A stretch of 64,000 bases of DNA from contig CM082580.2 of NCBI GenBank assembly GCA_040954595.2, positions 3,286,001 to 3,350,000 on the forward strand, in the 5' to 3' direction. Below are positions 56,401 through 64,000 of this stretch, piece by piece; position 1 is the first letter of the stretch; each line of letters opens with the position of its first letter. The position numbers were made by a program, and so were the translations under genes. The stretch is from Balanoglossus misakiensis. Taxonomy: Eukaryota; Hemichordata. A model generated the notes under the pieces. That model saw only the letters and a program-made list of their open reading frames with translations. It was not told the origin of the DNA and ran no database searches.

Positions 56401-59400
56401 ACCCCCCCCCCCCCGCCGAAAACATTCGCCGTCCTGATCCTATAGACTGTATGCAATAAAGGGAATGAGGCTCCTCACACCTCAATTATAAATTTCTTAA
56501 AGTAATTGAAGTATATAATAGTATATCCTTGCAATAAAGAAATCTATGAACTAATTCAAATGACAAGTCAATACAATAGTTGCTAGAATTGGTAAAACAA
56601 GAAAAGTGGCGGGGGTGGGCGTAAGAAAATTTTGTAAAATACAGTGCTCAAAGTTGCATTTTAATGAACTCAAAAGCAAATTAACTCAATGTTAGGGAGG
56701 ACAATTTGGGGTGGCAAGAAGTCTGCCCCGGTACACTAGACAAACCAGCGAATAAATGCATGGAGGGGGTGGGTGTAAAATAAAGGGCGCGAAACTGCAA
56801 TTTTGTGGACTCAAAAGCAAAAGTTCAGTGGCAAAAGTATGTGACCCCCCCCTAAACGTTTAAAAAAAAACAGATGACCCCCCCCTTTAGGACTTCAAGA
56901 TTTAAGTGACCCCCCCCCCCTGGATTTTGCCGGCCCCCCCCCCCCCCCCGGCCGTAAAAACTGAACGGTCCCTAACAACAAATTATTGCTACCGTGTGTG
57001 GACACATCATTGAAAGCAAGACTGATCATCTTTGTGGTGACTGAAACCTGGATAGCCAAGTCCAATCAGTTCCACGTGATCTTGTTCATCTTGTCATTGT
57101 TTACCGTCCACCATCGTCTCAGACAAATGGTTTGAATGTGTCGACTTTTATGACTGAGTTTGCAACAGTATTGTAATTTCACCAGGTCGCTTAATTTTAT
57201 TAGGGGACTTCAACTTCCATGTAGAAAATGAAAATCGCAACGATACCCGACAATTCATTGACTTGATAGACAGTCTTGGTCTTAAACAACATGTACGGGC
57301 CCCACTCATGAACGGGGGCACACACTGGATTTAGTAATTACTCGTATAAATGAACCATGTGTCATGAAATTTCAGCTGAATGACATTCTCCCATCCGATC
57401 ATACTTTAAAGGCACGTAAGCTGTAACTTTTGGGATAATTTTCATAATTTTTGTTTCACACTGCACTACCATTAGTCCATGCAGATGAAGGCAGTGAACT
57501 ATTCACAAGCATTATAAACCCTAAATATGAGTGCATATGCAAGTTTTAACCAGATAAATAATAAAGCTTTGCCGCAAGCGATTATGGCCGCAACCGTGGG
57601 AAAATGCAAGAAACAATGAAAATGTCGCATTTCCGGCTGTGAAACATCATAAACAAAACATGATCTCATCCACTTGAGGTCATGGAAGTAAATGTACACC
57701 ACTGAGACATCAGATTTTCATTTTTCATTGCAATATTGCACTTTTTTAAAAATTTCAGGAATTTTCGTTTTTCTTTAATTTTTGACCATTTTGTCATAAA
57801 TAAGTGTTGAGCTTGATATATTATCATGAAATAGCATTTAATAGATATAATTAAAAGCATATATGAGATTATTTAAAACTTTAATTTTTTATCCAGTTGC
57901 AGCTTACGTGCCTTTAATCAGTTTTGTTACTGATCTGTCACGTCAAGGTGGTATGTGTCACGCGCAAAGCACCATGGGAGGTCCAACATGAATAAGCGTT
58001 CATTTGACTTCTGGCTGGCCTCGAGTACACATGTCAGCAGTGTCTGGACGATCACTTTCTTTGAACCTTTTACGCAGGATATTTTGATTTTTGTGACACC
58101 GGACATTTAGTTGTGGTACCAAGTTCGTTCTCTGTGATATTTTCGGCTCGCTTGACGTTTTTAACCGTCTATTCGGATCGATGTACTGGCCGCGGGGCTA
58201 AGCGCATACGTCGACGGGGCGTAGCTGCATAATTATGGAGTGTAATTCATGCCAAAATTAGCACCCAGCTTTTCGATGAGAGTACGTCAGCTTTTCGATG
58301 AGAGTATTCACTTTTCGATGAGAACACCCTCTTTTCGATGAGAGTACGTCAGCTTTTCGATGAGAGTATTCACTTTTCGATGAGAACACCCTCTTTTCGA
58401 TGAGAGTACTCTCATCGAAAAGAGGGCGTTCTCATCGAAAAGTGAATACTCTCATCGAAAAGCTAAATAACGGACTGTACCACAGTTGATGATTTGGCTG
58501 AGTGCTTTCATGCGGACATGTCATCTGTATTTGATATTGTTGCTCCGGCCAAAGTAAAGATCGTTCGTGACAAACCGCGCGCCCCCTGGTATGATGAGAC
58601 TCTGCGTGAAGAAAAACGTACTCTTCGGCAATTTGAAAGGAAATGGAGATAACATCAACTTGAAGTAAATAGACAGATTTTTATGGGAAAACGTGCGAAC
58701 TATAATAGACTCTGTAATGAAGCACTTGCATTGTATCATAGGACTCGTATTGAAACAGCTGATCAAACTAAAATATTTAGCATTATTGATGATTTAATAG
58801 GCGAAAAGAAATCCTCCACTTCAATTTTACCCGTTCATGATGATAAAGCAAAGTTGGCACAGCTTTCGCCGATTTCTTTACAAGTAAAATATCTAAGCTT
58901 CAGAAGCAATTTCCTAGATCTTTGACCTTAGAAAAGGTCAATGAAGTACCAACGCATTCCTTCAGAGAGTTCACTTCTGTCACCACGGCCAGTCTTACTA
59001 AAATTATTGATGCCATGAACTCAAAATCATGTGCACTTGACCCAATTCCGACTAAACTTTTGAAATTGTGTCTTCCAAATGTAATACATGATCTAGTCAA
59101 AATAGTAAATACTTCATTTGATTCAAGTACAGTTCCTAAAATGTACAAACAGGCTTTAGTCCGCCCTTTATTGAAAAAGTCCAGTCTCGACTCCAATGTT
59201 TTATCTAATTATAGGCCGGTGTCTAATCTTGTTTTCGAACATAAATTTCTGACGAGTATTTTAGTCAGTTTTCATTGTATTCTAAATATCAGTCTGCTTA
59301 TAGACATCATCATAGCACGGAAAGTGCCTTATTGAGAGTTCAAAACGGCATTTTACGTGCTCTTGATAGTCATAAAGAAGTTATTCTTACACTGCTTGAT

Positions 59401-61958
59401 TTGACCGCAGCTTTTGACACTATTAACACAAGGTATTGCTGTATCGTTTAGAACATAGGTTTGGTATTAATAGAGGATATAATCATTAGACATGCTTTGG
59501 ATCTTATTTGCTGACGATACTCAGTTGTATTTGATATGTGAACGTGCCATGGACTCGTCATTTATGGTTGAACATTGTATTGATGATATTCGTCAATGGA
59601 TGATTGAAAATCGTTTGGTTTTAAATGATACCAAGACAGAAGTGATCCATTTTCGTTCAAAATTTAAGAAATCTGTTGACCTGCCATTTCTCAGAGTCGG
59701 GAATACTGATGTTACCACGTCTAGATCCGTCCGCGATCTTGGTGCTTATTTAAACCGCTTTGCAGATATGAGTACTCACATTGTCAAATTATGTCAGTGC
59801 TGTGTCATTTGCTCTCCATAGAATTGGCCGTATTAGAAATGTTTTAGATCGCTCAAACACTGAAAGACTTGTGCATGCTTTCGTAACATCACGCGTAGAT
59901 TACTGCAACAGTTTGCTGTTTGGTATTGAAGATAAGCACCTTTATAAACTTCAATTACTTCAAAATTCTGCTGCACGTCTCGTCACACGCACAAAAAGGC
60001 ATGAGCATATCACACCAGTGAAACGGGAGCTACACTGGCTGCCTATCCATGCTAGAATCAATTTCAAAATTCTTCTTTTTGTCTATAAAATTTTGCACAA
60101 CCAAGCTCCTGCCTATCTGTCTGATCTGATCACAGTTCATGAACCTAAACGGCTGACACGCTCAGCGTTCACACCAATTTTGGAGCCAGTGAACTGGGAG
60201 CAGAAACACTTTGGTTACCGTTCATTTTCTAATGCAGCGCCAACTCTTTGGAATGTCTTACCAAAAGAAATTAGATTGTCACCAACCGTTGCTTCATTTA
60301 AGACATCTCTCCAAACTTACCTTTTTAAGAAGTACATGACTTTATTCACAGTTTTGTTATTTTTAATAACATTTTTATAAAGTATTAATGCCCAGTAGGC
60401 CATTTTATCAGTGTATTTTTCACGGTTTTAATATATAATTGTATTTTATGAGCTTGGTTTTTTATTGTAAAGCGGATTGATGTTTTTATTGATGGAAATC
60501 GCTCTATAAAAATAAATTATTATTATTATTATTATTATTGGTATTTACCTTGTTTTGTATGGTAATATCAGCTTTGTGTTCCACTAACAATCTTACACGA
60601 CCTTCATCACCATACTTTGCTGCAAAGTGCAAAGGTGTGTCTCCCCACTGTAAGTAATGAAGGAGGAGCATGAGAACAATGTCACAAAAATTAAAATGTA
60701 CTGTGGTTTCCTTTACACACACACACACACACACAAAAAAAAAAATGTTTGCATATTTATAAGCATCAACTTGTAGAAGTCAGGTTGGTATTTACCTTGT
60801 TTTGTATGTTAGCATCAGCTTTGTGTTCCAATAACAATCTGACACGGCCTTCATCACCATACCTTACTGCAGAGTGCAAAGGGATGACTCCCCACTGTAA
60901 GTAATGAAGGAGGAGCATGAGAATAATGTCACAAAAATTGAAATGTAAGGTAGATTTCCTTAAACAAACAAACAAATGTTTGTACTTTGATTAGAATTAA
61001 CTTGTAGAAGTCAGGTTGATATTAACCTTGTTTTGTATGTTAGTATCAGCTTTGTGTTCCAATAACAATCTGATATGGCCTTCATCACCATCCTCTGCTG
61101 CTGCTGCAGAGTGCAACGGTGTGTCTCCATCCTGTATGTAATGAAGGAGGAGCATGAGAACAATGTCACAAAAATAGAAATGTAATGAGAGGTTTCCTTT
61201 AAACAAAACAAAAAAACAAACAAATGTTTGTATGCATGAGTGTATTTGGCTGTAATGTATTTTAGAAAGTTGGATTATTATTATTGTTTGTCTAGCATTT
61301 AATGCGCACAACATTACAAAGTGCTACATTGTTTTCATATTTGAATTTTACAATTTTTGTCATGGGCTTGATAGTTTGACTAAAAACACGGATATGCAGT
61401 TAAAATTAATAGTATCTTCAACATTACCCCCCCCCCCCAAGACTTTTTAACAATCTTTGATTGTTGATGGGGAGCACTATGATGCAGAGATAGTCTGGAA
61501 ACCAAATGATCATAATTATTAATAATGGTAATTTTTTCTTGTTTGATTGTTATCTGGATGTTTATTGCACAGACAATCACACCAGTTGGGAACATTGGGA
61601 CAGCTTGAGTAGCTTTTGCATATTTTTGTGTATTTCATGTGAAATTGTTCCAACAAGATGCAACAAAGTTGACATTGGCATGGCAACATGATAAAATGGA
61701 AGCCACACAAAGTTAGGAAAATGATTTGCTATAAATGTTCCATAGCTGTAATTTTTTGCTAATAATTTGATATTAGAATTCAAATTCTTTGCTGTTTCAT
61801 ATGTGTTGATATCCTTTACAAAAGGGCAAAATATAAACACTCACCAGGATCAGGTGATTGTCCACGTATAATTCACCCCTTGCATTGACATCATATCCAT
61901 CAGCTATCAGTGACTGGATCTTTGCAATGTCACCATCCCCTGCGGCATTGATGAGAAC
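45736..61958 (-). CDS. ANK-Roc-COR protein gene 2 (19 exons seen, 5' incomplete)
   Basis: Exons (high to low) are 61845-61958, 61027-61131, 60796-60894, 60549-60647, 55944-56042, 55696-55794, 55453-55560, 55227-55325, 54955-55053, 54699-54797, 54428-54529, 53362-53469, 52186-52260, 51920-52039, 51461-51700, 51126-51270, 48512-48660, 47671-47847 and 45736-47475. Together they give about 1,290 open residues with the same phases as gene 1. Domain order is the same: ankyrin repeats (ten array exons), Roc, COR-like, four 42-residue units, conserved tail. The exons matching 42463-42564 and 37217-37282 of gene 1 are not found, so the start is outside the window or lost. All GTPase motifs are intact, so this is probably a working paralogue. 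Confidence 0.78.
45950..46375 (-). repeat. coding minisatellite, four 126-bp units in order A-B-A-B
   Basis: Protein order is EFPATSHDTHDVDSG (A), GARAISPDIETSEG (B), EFTTTSHDTQNVDSG (A), GARAISPDIETSEG (B, partial second half). Units are more diverged from each other than in gene 1. This looks like the ancestral arrangement. Confidence 0.9.
47671..47847 (-). CDS. gene 2 exon: N-terminal part of COR-like region
   Basis: 59 codons, TVKTLPNLCAKIMEKKRELY to NYMHDIGE, phase 0 at both ends. Counterpart of 12939-13118. Confidence 0.85.
47900..48480. other. gene 2 intron, no further gene recognised
   Basis: Intron sequence that diverges from gene 1, where several elements are inserted. No domain-bearing frame. 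Confidence 0.4.
48512..48660 (-). CDS. gene 2 exon: Roc-COR linker
   Basis: 149 bp, same phases and product as 15355-15503 (RHMLDEVLTRAQEMF to VNAIFLVNCRNSTDKEM). The Penelope-like element sits in the intron immediately upstream on the minus strand. Confidence 0.85.
48881..48916 (-). other. hammerhead-ribozyme-like core, left repeat
   Basis: Inverse copy of the motif described at 50821-50856. It reads CTGAAGA, a GATCC/GGATC stem and GAAAC on the minus strand. Confidence 0.35.
49225..50479 (+). pseudogene. Penelope-type RT with deletion, plus intact-looking GIY-YIG endonuclease
   Basis: The frame opens in the left inverted repeat and reads PIVKKLPSYLKD near 49230, VTMDVVSLYTNIPHDYG (49330) and GTAMGSKVAPSYANI (49515), all typical of the Penelope-like RT. 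The N-terminal RT part is missing. At WKRFID (about 49617) the second catalytic aspartate and the following segment are absent: the chain continues KDNTIHTTIYSKPTDKH, so about 50-60 residues have been deleted in frame. The C-terminal GIY-YIG domain (NIIYAIVCIKC, KFYIGETKRELRIRINEH) keeps its main residues. The element is therefore dead for reverse transcription, though the endonuclease frame is still open. Confidence 0.85.
50821..50856 (+). other. hammerhead-ribozyme-like core, right repeat
   Basis: CTGAAGA (fits CUGANGA), a helix GATCC (50831-50835) with GGATC (50844-50848), then GAAAC. Penelope-like elements are known to carry hammerhead ribozymes in their terminal repeats. One unpaired A lies between CTGAAGA and the stem, and stems I and III are not clear, so this may be degenerate. 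Confidence 0.35.
51126..51270 (-). CDS. gene 2 exon: Roc domain G4 segment
   Basis: 145 bp, ILFWLRFLKGTTHMD, then PVVILVASRADKVKRIDMAL. Same G4-type SRAD as gene 1. Confidence 0.88.
51461..51700 (-). CDS. gene 2 exon: Roc domain G2-G3 segment
   Basis: 80 codons, phase 0. TPGIDVQSVHIPDVGK, then VWDFAGQAEYYVTHNMFL. The first residues (SEETNLESEESE) differ from gene 1 (TGETTLVWEESE), which is the loop between the P-loop helix and switch I. Confidence 0.92.
51920..52039 (-). CDS. gene 2 exon: P-loop (G1) of the Roc GTPase
   Basis: 40 codons, KRDEFSDLMKETG, then FFAGDGGVGKTTLLKSL. The P-loop is intact. Confidence 0.93.
52186..52260 (-). CDS. gene 2 exon: last partial ankyrin repeat before Roc
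   Basis: 25 codons, TGKTPLEVAESYSSAVKDVL to DYIR, phase 0. Counterpart of 17288-17356 with a two-residue longer loop. Confidence 0.85.
52396..53140. mobile_element. insertion of about 745 bp in a gene 2 intron
   Basis: Gene 1 runs from GAATATTCGTATA-like sequence into CTACAATGGATTGGGAACG without a break, whereas gene 2 has about 745 bp in between. The insert includes GACTCTCTCACAG with its inverse CTGTGAGAGAGTC (52400 and 52553) and a CATC microsatellite (about 53048-53090). Confidence 0.6.
53362..53469 (-). CDS. gene 2 exon: ankyrin repeat
   Basis: 36 codons, DGNTALHMAAMSPSWRQD to LLLQYGADIDCKNK, phase 0. Counterpart of 18113-18229, three codons shorter in the loop. Confidence 0.87.
53965..54383. 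mobile_element. TTAA-flanked MITE, sister of 13670-14095
   Basis: It starts TTAAGGATGTACG and ends CGTACATCCTTAA, with the same inner GGTCACCGCGC/GCGCGGTGACC hairpin as the copy in gene 1, but at a different intron site. Confidence 0.85.
54428..56042 (-). CDS. gene 2 array of 7 single-repeat ankyrin exons
   Basis: Exons: 54428-54529, 54699-54797, 54955-55053, 55227-55325, 55453-55560, 55696-55794 and 55944-56042, all phase 0 and open. Two neighbours (54699 and 54955) are nearly identical and use a TGG codon at the exon end before GTAAAT. The exon 55453-55560 has an alanine run (SAAAAAEDGDEG) from a GCA/CTG trinucleotide tract. AAAC microsatellites in the introns (for example 55118-55175) vary in length. 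Introns match those of gene 1, so the exon-intron unit is shared. Confidence 0.88.
56262..56974. mobile_element. MITE with G/C-tract inverted repeats inside the LINE
   Basis: AGGGACCGTTCAGTTTTTAC plus a G run at the left is mirrored by a C run, GTAAAAACTGAACGGTCCCT at the right. Removing it rejoins the LINE endonuclease frame. It is related in build to 36301-37013. Confidence 0.8.
57406..57917. mobile_element. TTAA MITE inside the LINE
   Basis: TTAAAGGCACGTAAGCTG and its inverse bound 512 bp. The LINE frame reads SDHT before it and LISFVTDLS after it, so excision restores continuous coding. It is a later insertion than the LINE. Confidence 0.8.
58266..58462. repeat. hairpin array of CTTTTCGATGAGA units
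   Basis: Seven direct copies of CTTTTCGATGAG at 20-22 bp spacing, in two units of about 63 bp, are followed by three inverse copies. The last 60 bp of the direct part pair almost perfectly with the inverse part around a centre near 58409. It lies inside the LINE and is not part of its coding frame. Confidence 0.85.
58540..60380 (+). pseudogene. LINE reverse transcriptase, frameshifted
   Basis: Frames at about 58683-58925, 58922-59335, 59492-59821 and 59781-60380 together cover the region before the RT and the RT itself. FADD of the catalytic box is kept at about 59503. Segments between 59335 and 59490 are deleted or shifted (FDTINT at about 59414). The C-terminal 199 residues are one open frame ending in FKKYMTLFTVLLFL. 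Confidence 0.8.
60549..61131 (-). CDS. gene 2 three ankyrin exons upstream of the LINE
   Basis: Exons 60549-60647 (WGDTPLHFAAKYGDEG), 60796-60894 (WGVIPLHSAVRYGDEG) and 61027-61131 (DGDTPLHSAAAAEDGDEG), phase 0 and open. The 61027 exon has an alanine run like that in 55453-55560. Acceptors of the first two read TTACAG before TGG instead of GAT. The introns keep the array signature. Confidence 0.85.
61845..61958 (-). CDS. gene 2 exon: N-terminal ankyrin-like repeat
   Basis: 38 codons, VLINAAGDGDIAKIQSL, then GYDVNARGELYVDNHLIL, phase 0. Nearly identical to gene 1 exon 34582-34695. It is the most upstream exon I can place for gene 2. Confidence 0.85.
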
Positions 61959-62183
61959 CTGTAACAATCAACAGGCAACACTTGTTTTATCAAAATATTC
62001 TCAATATGAAATCATAAACAGGAGTTATATTATAGGAAAACATTGAAAACTTCAATGATGAAGGGAATTGAGAAAATAATTAAACTGTGAAAAAAAGATG
62101 ACATCATACCATTGGTAAACATTTGGCCATGATTATTCTTCACCAAGCTAAAACAGAACGCTATGGAATGATGAATAATCTCA

Positions 62184-62495
62184 GTTAAGCAATAAAACAC
62201 CCCCAGCCATGGTATACCACGAGATTTTGACCAGTTTACGACATATACGCACGAGCGATAGCGAGTGCGTATATGGAGTTGAACTGGTCAAAATCGAGTG
62301 GTATACCATGGCTGGGGTGTTTTATTGCTATTTTATTATGCCAGTATATTGAAACTTTGCATAAAACATTTTAAAAAGGCATTTTCTTTGACTATGATAT
62401 ATGACTGTGGTATATGGCTAATATATCACGGTCACGTGTCGTGTCTCGACCAATCAAATAGCGTGATTTACACCATCAATATACTGGTATAATAT
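62184..62495. mobile_element. nested palindromic elements upstream of gene 2
   Basis: 62189-62330 is a long near-perfect palindrome (AATAAAACACCCCAGCCATG with GTATACCA and inverse, centre near 62258). It lies next to a second inverted pair (CCAGTATATTGA near 62341 and TCAATATACTGG near 62476). Gene 1 runs through this site without them. Confidence 0.7.
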
Positions 62496-62589
62496 AATTA
62501 TAAAGTTTTCCTCTCGATCAGACAGACTATTATTTTCTCTAGTGCAAGCTAGCTGCCCATAACTTCCATTTAAAGGTCACTTCCCTTAT

Positions 62590-63180
62590 AAAAATGCCAA
62601 CAAAGCAGCAGCTCCACAGCAGCTCTGCTGTGAAGGCATTGTGGTGATCTTGCAGACACGCTGTGGTGTTCTCGCAGAGAGTGTCTCTGCAGCAGAGGCA
62701 ATGCGGCAGGTCGCAACTAAATGTGGCTCTGCAGTAGAGGTGGTAATCCCTGCAATAAGGACACAAGAGCTTGCTGCAAAGATGCAAGGCTTTTCTCTAT
62801 GCAGAAATGATGCAAGAATAATTCTCAAAGTACAAATCCATGCAGCAGGGACACAAGAATTAACCTTTTTATGATCTCCAACTTTGGTTGACCTTAATTG
62901 ATATCAGGTGATGTGAAACAAAGCTAATAATTGGCCAAAGTCATTTTGCCGCCATTTTCTAAACTTGCAAGCTTCAAACTACACAAGTGTCTCCAGCTAG
63001 CTGCCAGATCATGAGTATGTTCAGGTGGACTGTCTTTCATTTAATGCTTTTGGATGTACCAGATGCCAACACGGAGGTACAGCAGAAGACACTGATCATC
63101 CAAGTGTACATCTGAAAATATTTTACAAAACTTGGAATGGGAAGACAGCTTGTCGAGGACAGCGCGACATTGCACATTTA
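62590..63180. other. no gene recognised
   Basis: Similarity to gene 1 stops just before the place where the acidic exon should lie. The following 600 bp has short CAG/CTG-rich stretches and no supported exon. Confidence 0.4.
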
Positions 63181-64000
63181 TACGATATCGGATATTTATC
63201 GTCTAGTATCGTCTAGAGTCTAGTATCGTCTAAAAACGTTAAACTAGACTGTACTTTAACAACAACTTTGCCTGCTTCCCGACTATGTCGGACCTCAAAA
63301 ATATCCGATAGTATCGATACTAGAGTCTAGTATCGTCTAAAACGTTAAAGTAGACTGTACTTTAACAACAACTTTGCCTGCTTCCCGACTATGTCGGACC
63401 TCAAAAATATCCGATAGTATCGATACTATCTATACTAGAGTCTAGTATCGTCTAAAACGTTAAAGTAGACTGTACTTTAACAACAACTTTGCCTGCTTCC
63501 CGACTATGTCGGACCTCAAAAATATCCGATAGTATCGATACTATCGATACTAGAGTCTAGTATCGTCTAAAAACGTTAAACTAGACTGTACTTTAACAAC
63601 AACTTTGCCTGCTTCCTGACTATGTCGGACCTCAAAAATATCCGATAGTATCGATACTATCGATACTAGAGTCTAGTATCGTCTAAAACGTTAAAGTAGA
63701 CTGTACTTTAACAACAACTTTGCCTGCTTCCCGACTATGTCGGACCTCAAAAATATCCGATAGTATCGATACTATCGATACTAGAGTCTAGTATCGTCTA
63801 AAAACGTTAAACTAGACAGTACTTTAACAACAACTTTGCCTGCTTCCTGACTATGTCGGACCTCAAAAATATCCGATAGTATCGATACTATCGATACTAG
63901 AGTCTAGTATCGTCTAAAACGTTAAACTAGACTGTACTTTAACAACAACTTTGCCTGCTTCCCGACTATGTCGGACCTCAAAAATATCCGATAGTATCGA
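63181..64000. repeat. satellite with 106-118 bp period and palindromic core
   Basis: About seven head-to-tail units containing AACAACAACTTTGCCTGCTT and CGACTATGTCGGACCTC, joined by a palindromic AGTATCGATACTATCGATAC segment and TAGAGTCTAGTATCG. The shorter first unit lacks one copy of the ATCGATACT block. It runs off the right end of the window. Confidence 0.9.

Larger units (their letters stand above)
56183..60540 (+). mobile_element. degraded LINE (endonuclease + RT) in the ankyrin array
   Basis: Array-intron sequence breaks at GTTGGT (56182) and resumes at GGTATTTACC (60540), after an ATT-repeat tail. Plus-strand pieces show an AP-endonuclease-like domain (WNARSI near 56250, LLGDFNFHVENEN near 57200, HTLDLVITRINEP near 57320, then LNDILPSDHT) and a reverse transcriptase. 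The RT pieces include DPIPTKLLK near 59040, NYRPVSNL near 59210, FADDTQLYL near 59505 and the C-terminal FKTSLQTYLFKKY near 60298. Tail and motifs fit the CR1/L2/Jockey group. Frameshifts and three nested insertions make it inactive. It is antisense to gene 2. Confidence 0.85.

Noticed and set aside
59492-60380. LINE reverse transcriptase as an active element
   Set aside because: FADD is present, but frameshifts, a deletion before 59490 and nested MITEs break the coding sequence.

Overview
This window is metazoan nuclear DNA. It has multi-exon genes with GT-AG introns, an intron-containing tRNA-Leu, C2H2 zinc-finger genes, non-LTR (LINE) and Penelope-like retroelements, and very many terminal-inverted-repeat miniature elements. 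Gene content and repeat style suggest a marine invertebrate, perhaps an invertebrate deuterostome such as a hemichordate or lancelet. The species cannot be fixed from sequence alone.

The core of the window is a tandemly duplicated two-gene unit. Each unit has a plus-strand C2H2 zinc-finger gene that converges on a minus-strand ANK-Roc-COR gene. Unit A runs from about 5.26 kb to about 42.6 kb: zinc-finger copy 1 at 5183-7076, and ANK-Roc-COR gene 1 at 8606-42564. I reconstruct gene 1 as 38 coding exons and about 2,700 residues. Unit B starts at about 42.77 kb: zinc-finger copy 2 at 42788-45001, and ANK-Roc-COR gene 2 from 45736 to at least 61958, with its 5' end beyond or lost from the window. 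The large proteins read, from the N terminus: short leader and acidic exons (gene 1 only), a long array of ankyrin repeats encoded one repeat per exon with phase-0 introns, a Roc-type GTPase with visible G1, G2, G3 and G4 motifs, a COR-like region, a coding minisatellite of 42-residue (126-bp) units, and a conserved C-terminal tail. They look like intracellular ROCO-type signalling or scaffold proteins. Ligands and pathway cannot be read from the sequence.

Region by region: 1-5.2 kb holds a foldback element, a LINE remnant, the tRNA, a dead zinc-finger exon and two more inverted-repeat elements. 5.2-8.3 kb is zinc-finger copy 1, damaged by an internal duplication and a 7-bp frameshift near its end. 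8.6-18.2 kb is the C-terminal, COR and Roc part of gene 1. 18.7-23.0 kb is an 18-exon ankyrin array. 23.0-31.0 kb is a block of nested repeat elements carrying many AGGTCA direct repeats. 31.1-33.8 kb is a further ankyrin array. 34-42.6 kb holds the N-terminal exons of gene 1 separated by transposons. 42.8-45.0 kb is zinc-finger copy 2. 45.7-62 kb is gene 2, whose introns carry a Penelope-like element with an inactivated reverse transcriptase (48.7-50.9 kb) and a degraded LINE with nested insertions (56.2-60.5 kb). 63.2-64.0 kb is a satellite running off the window.

Comparing the two units dates the changes relative to the duplication. Ankyrin exon number (26 against 10), minisatellite length (23 units against 4) and the set of transposon insertions all differ. 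The protein-domain exons and their splice phases are conserved in both copies.
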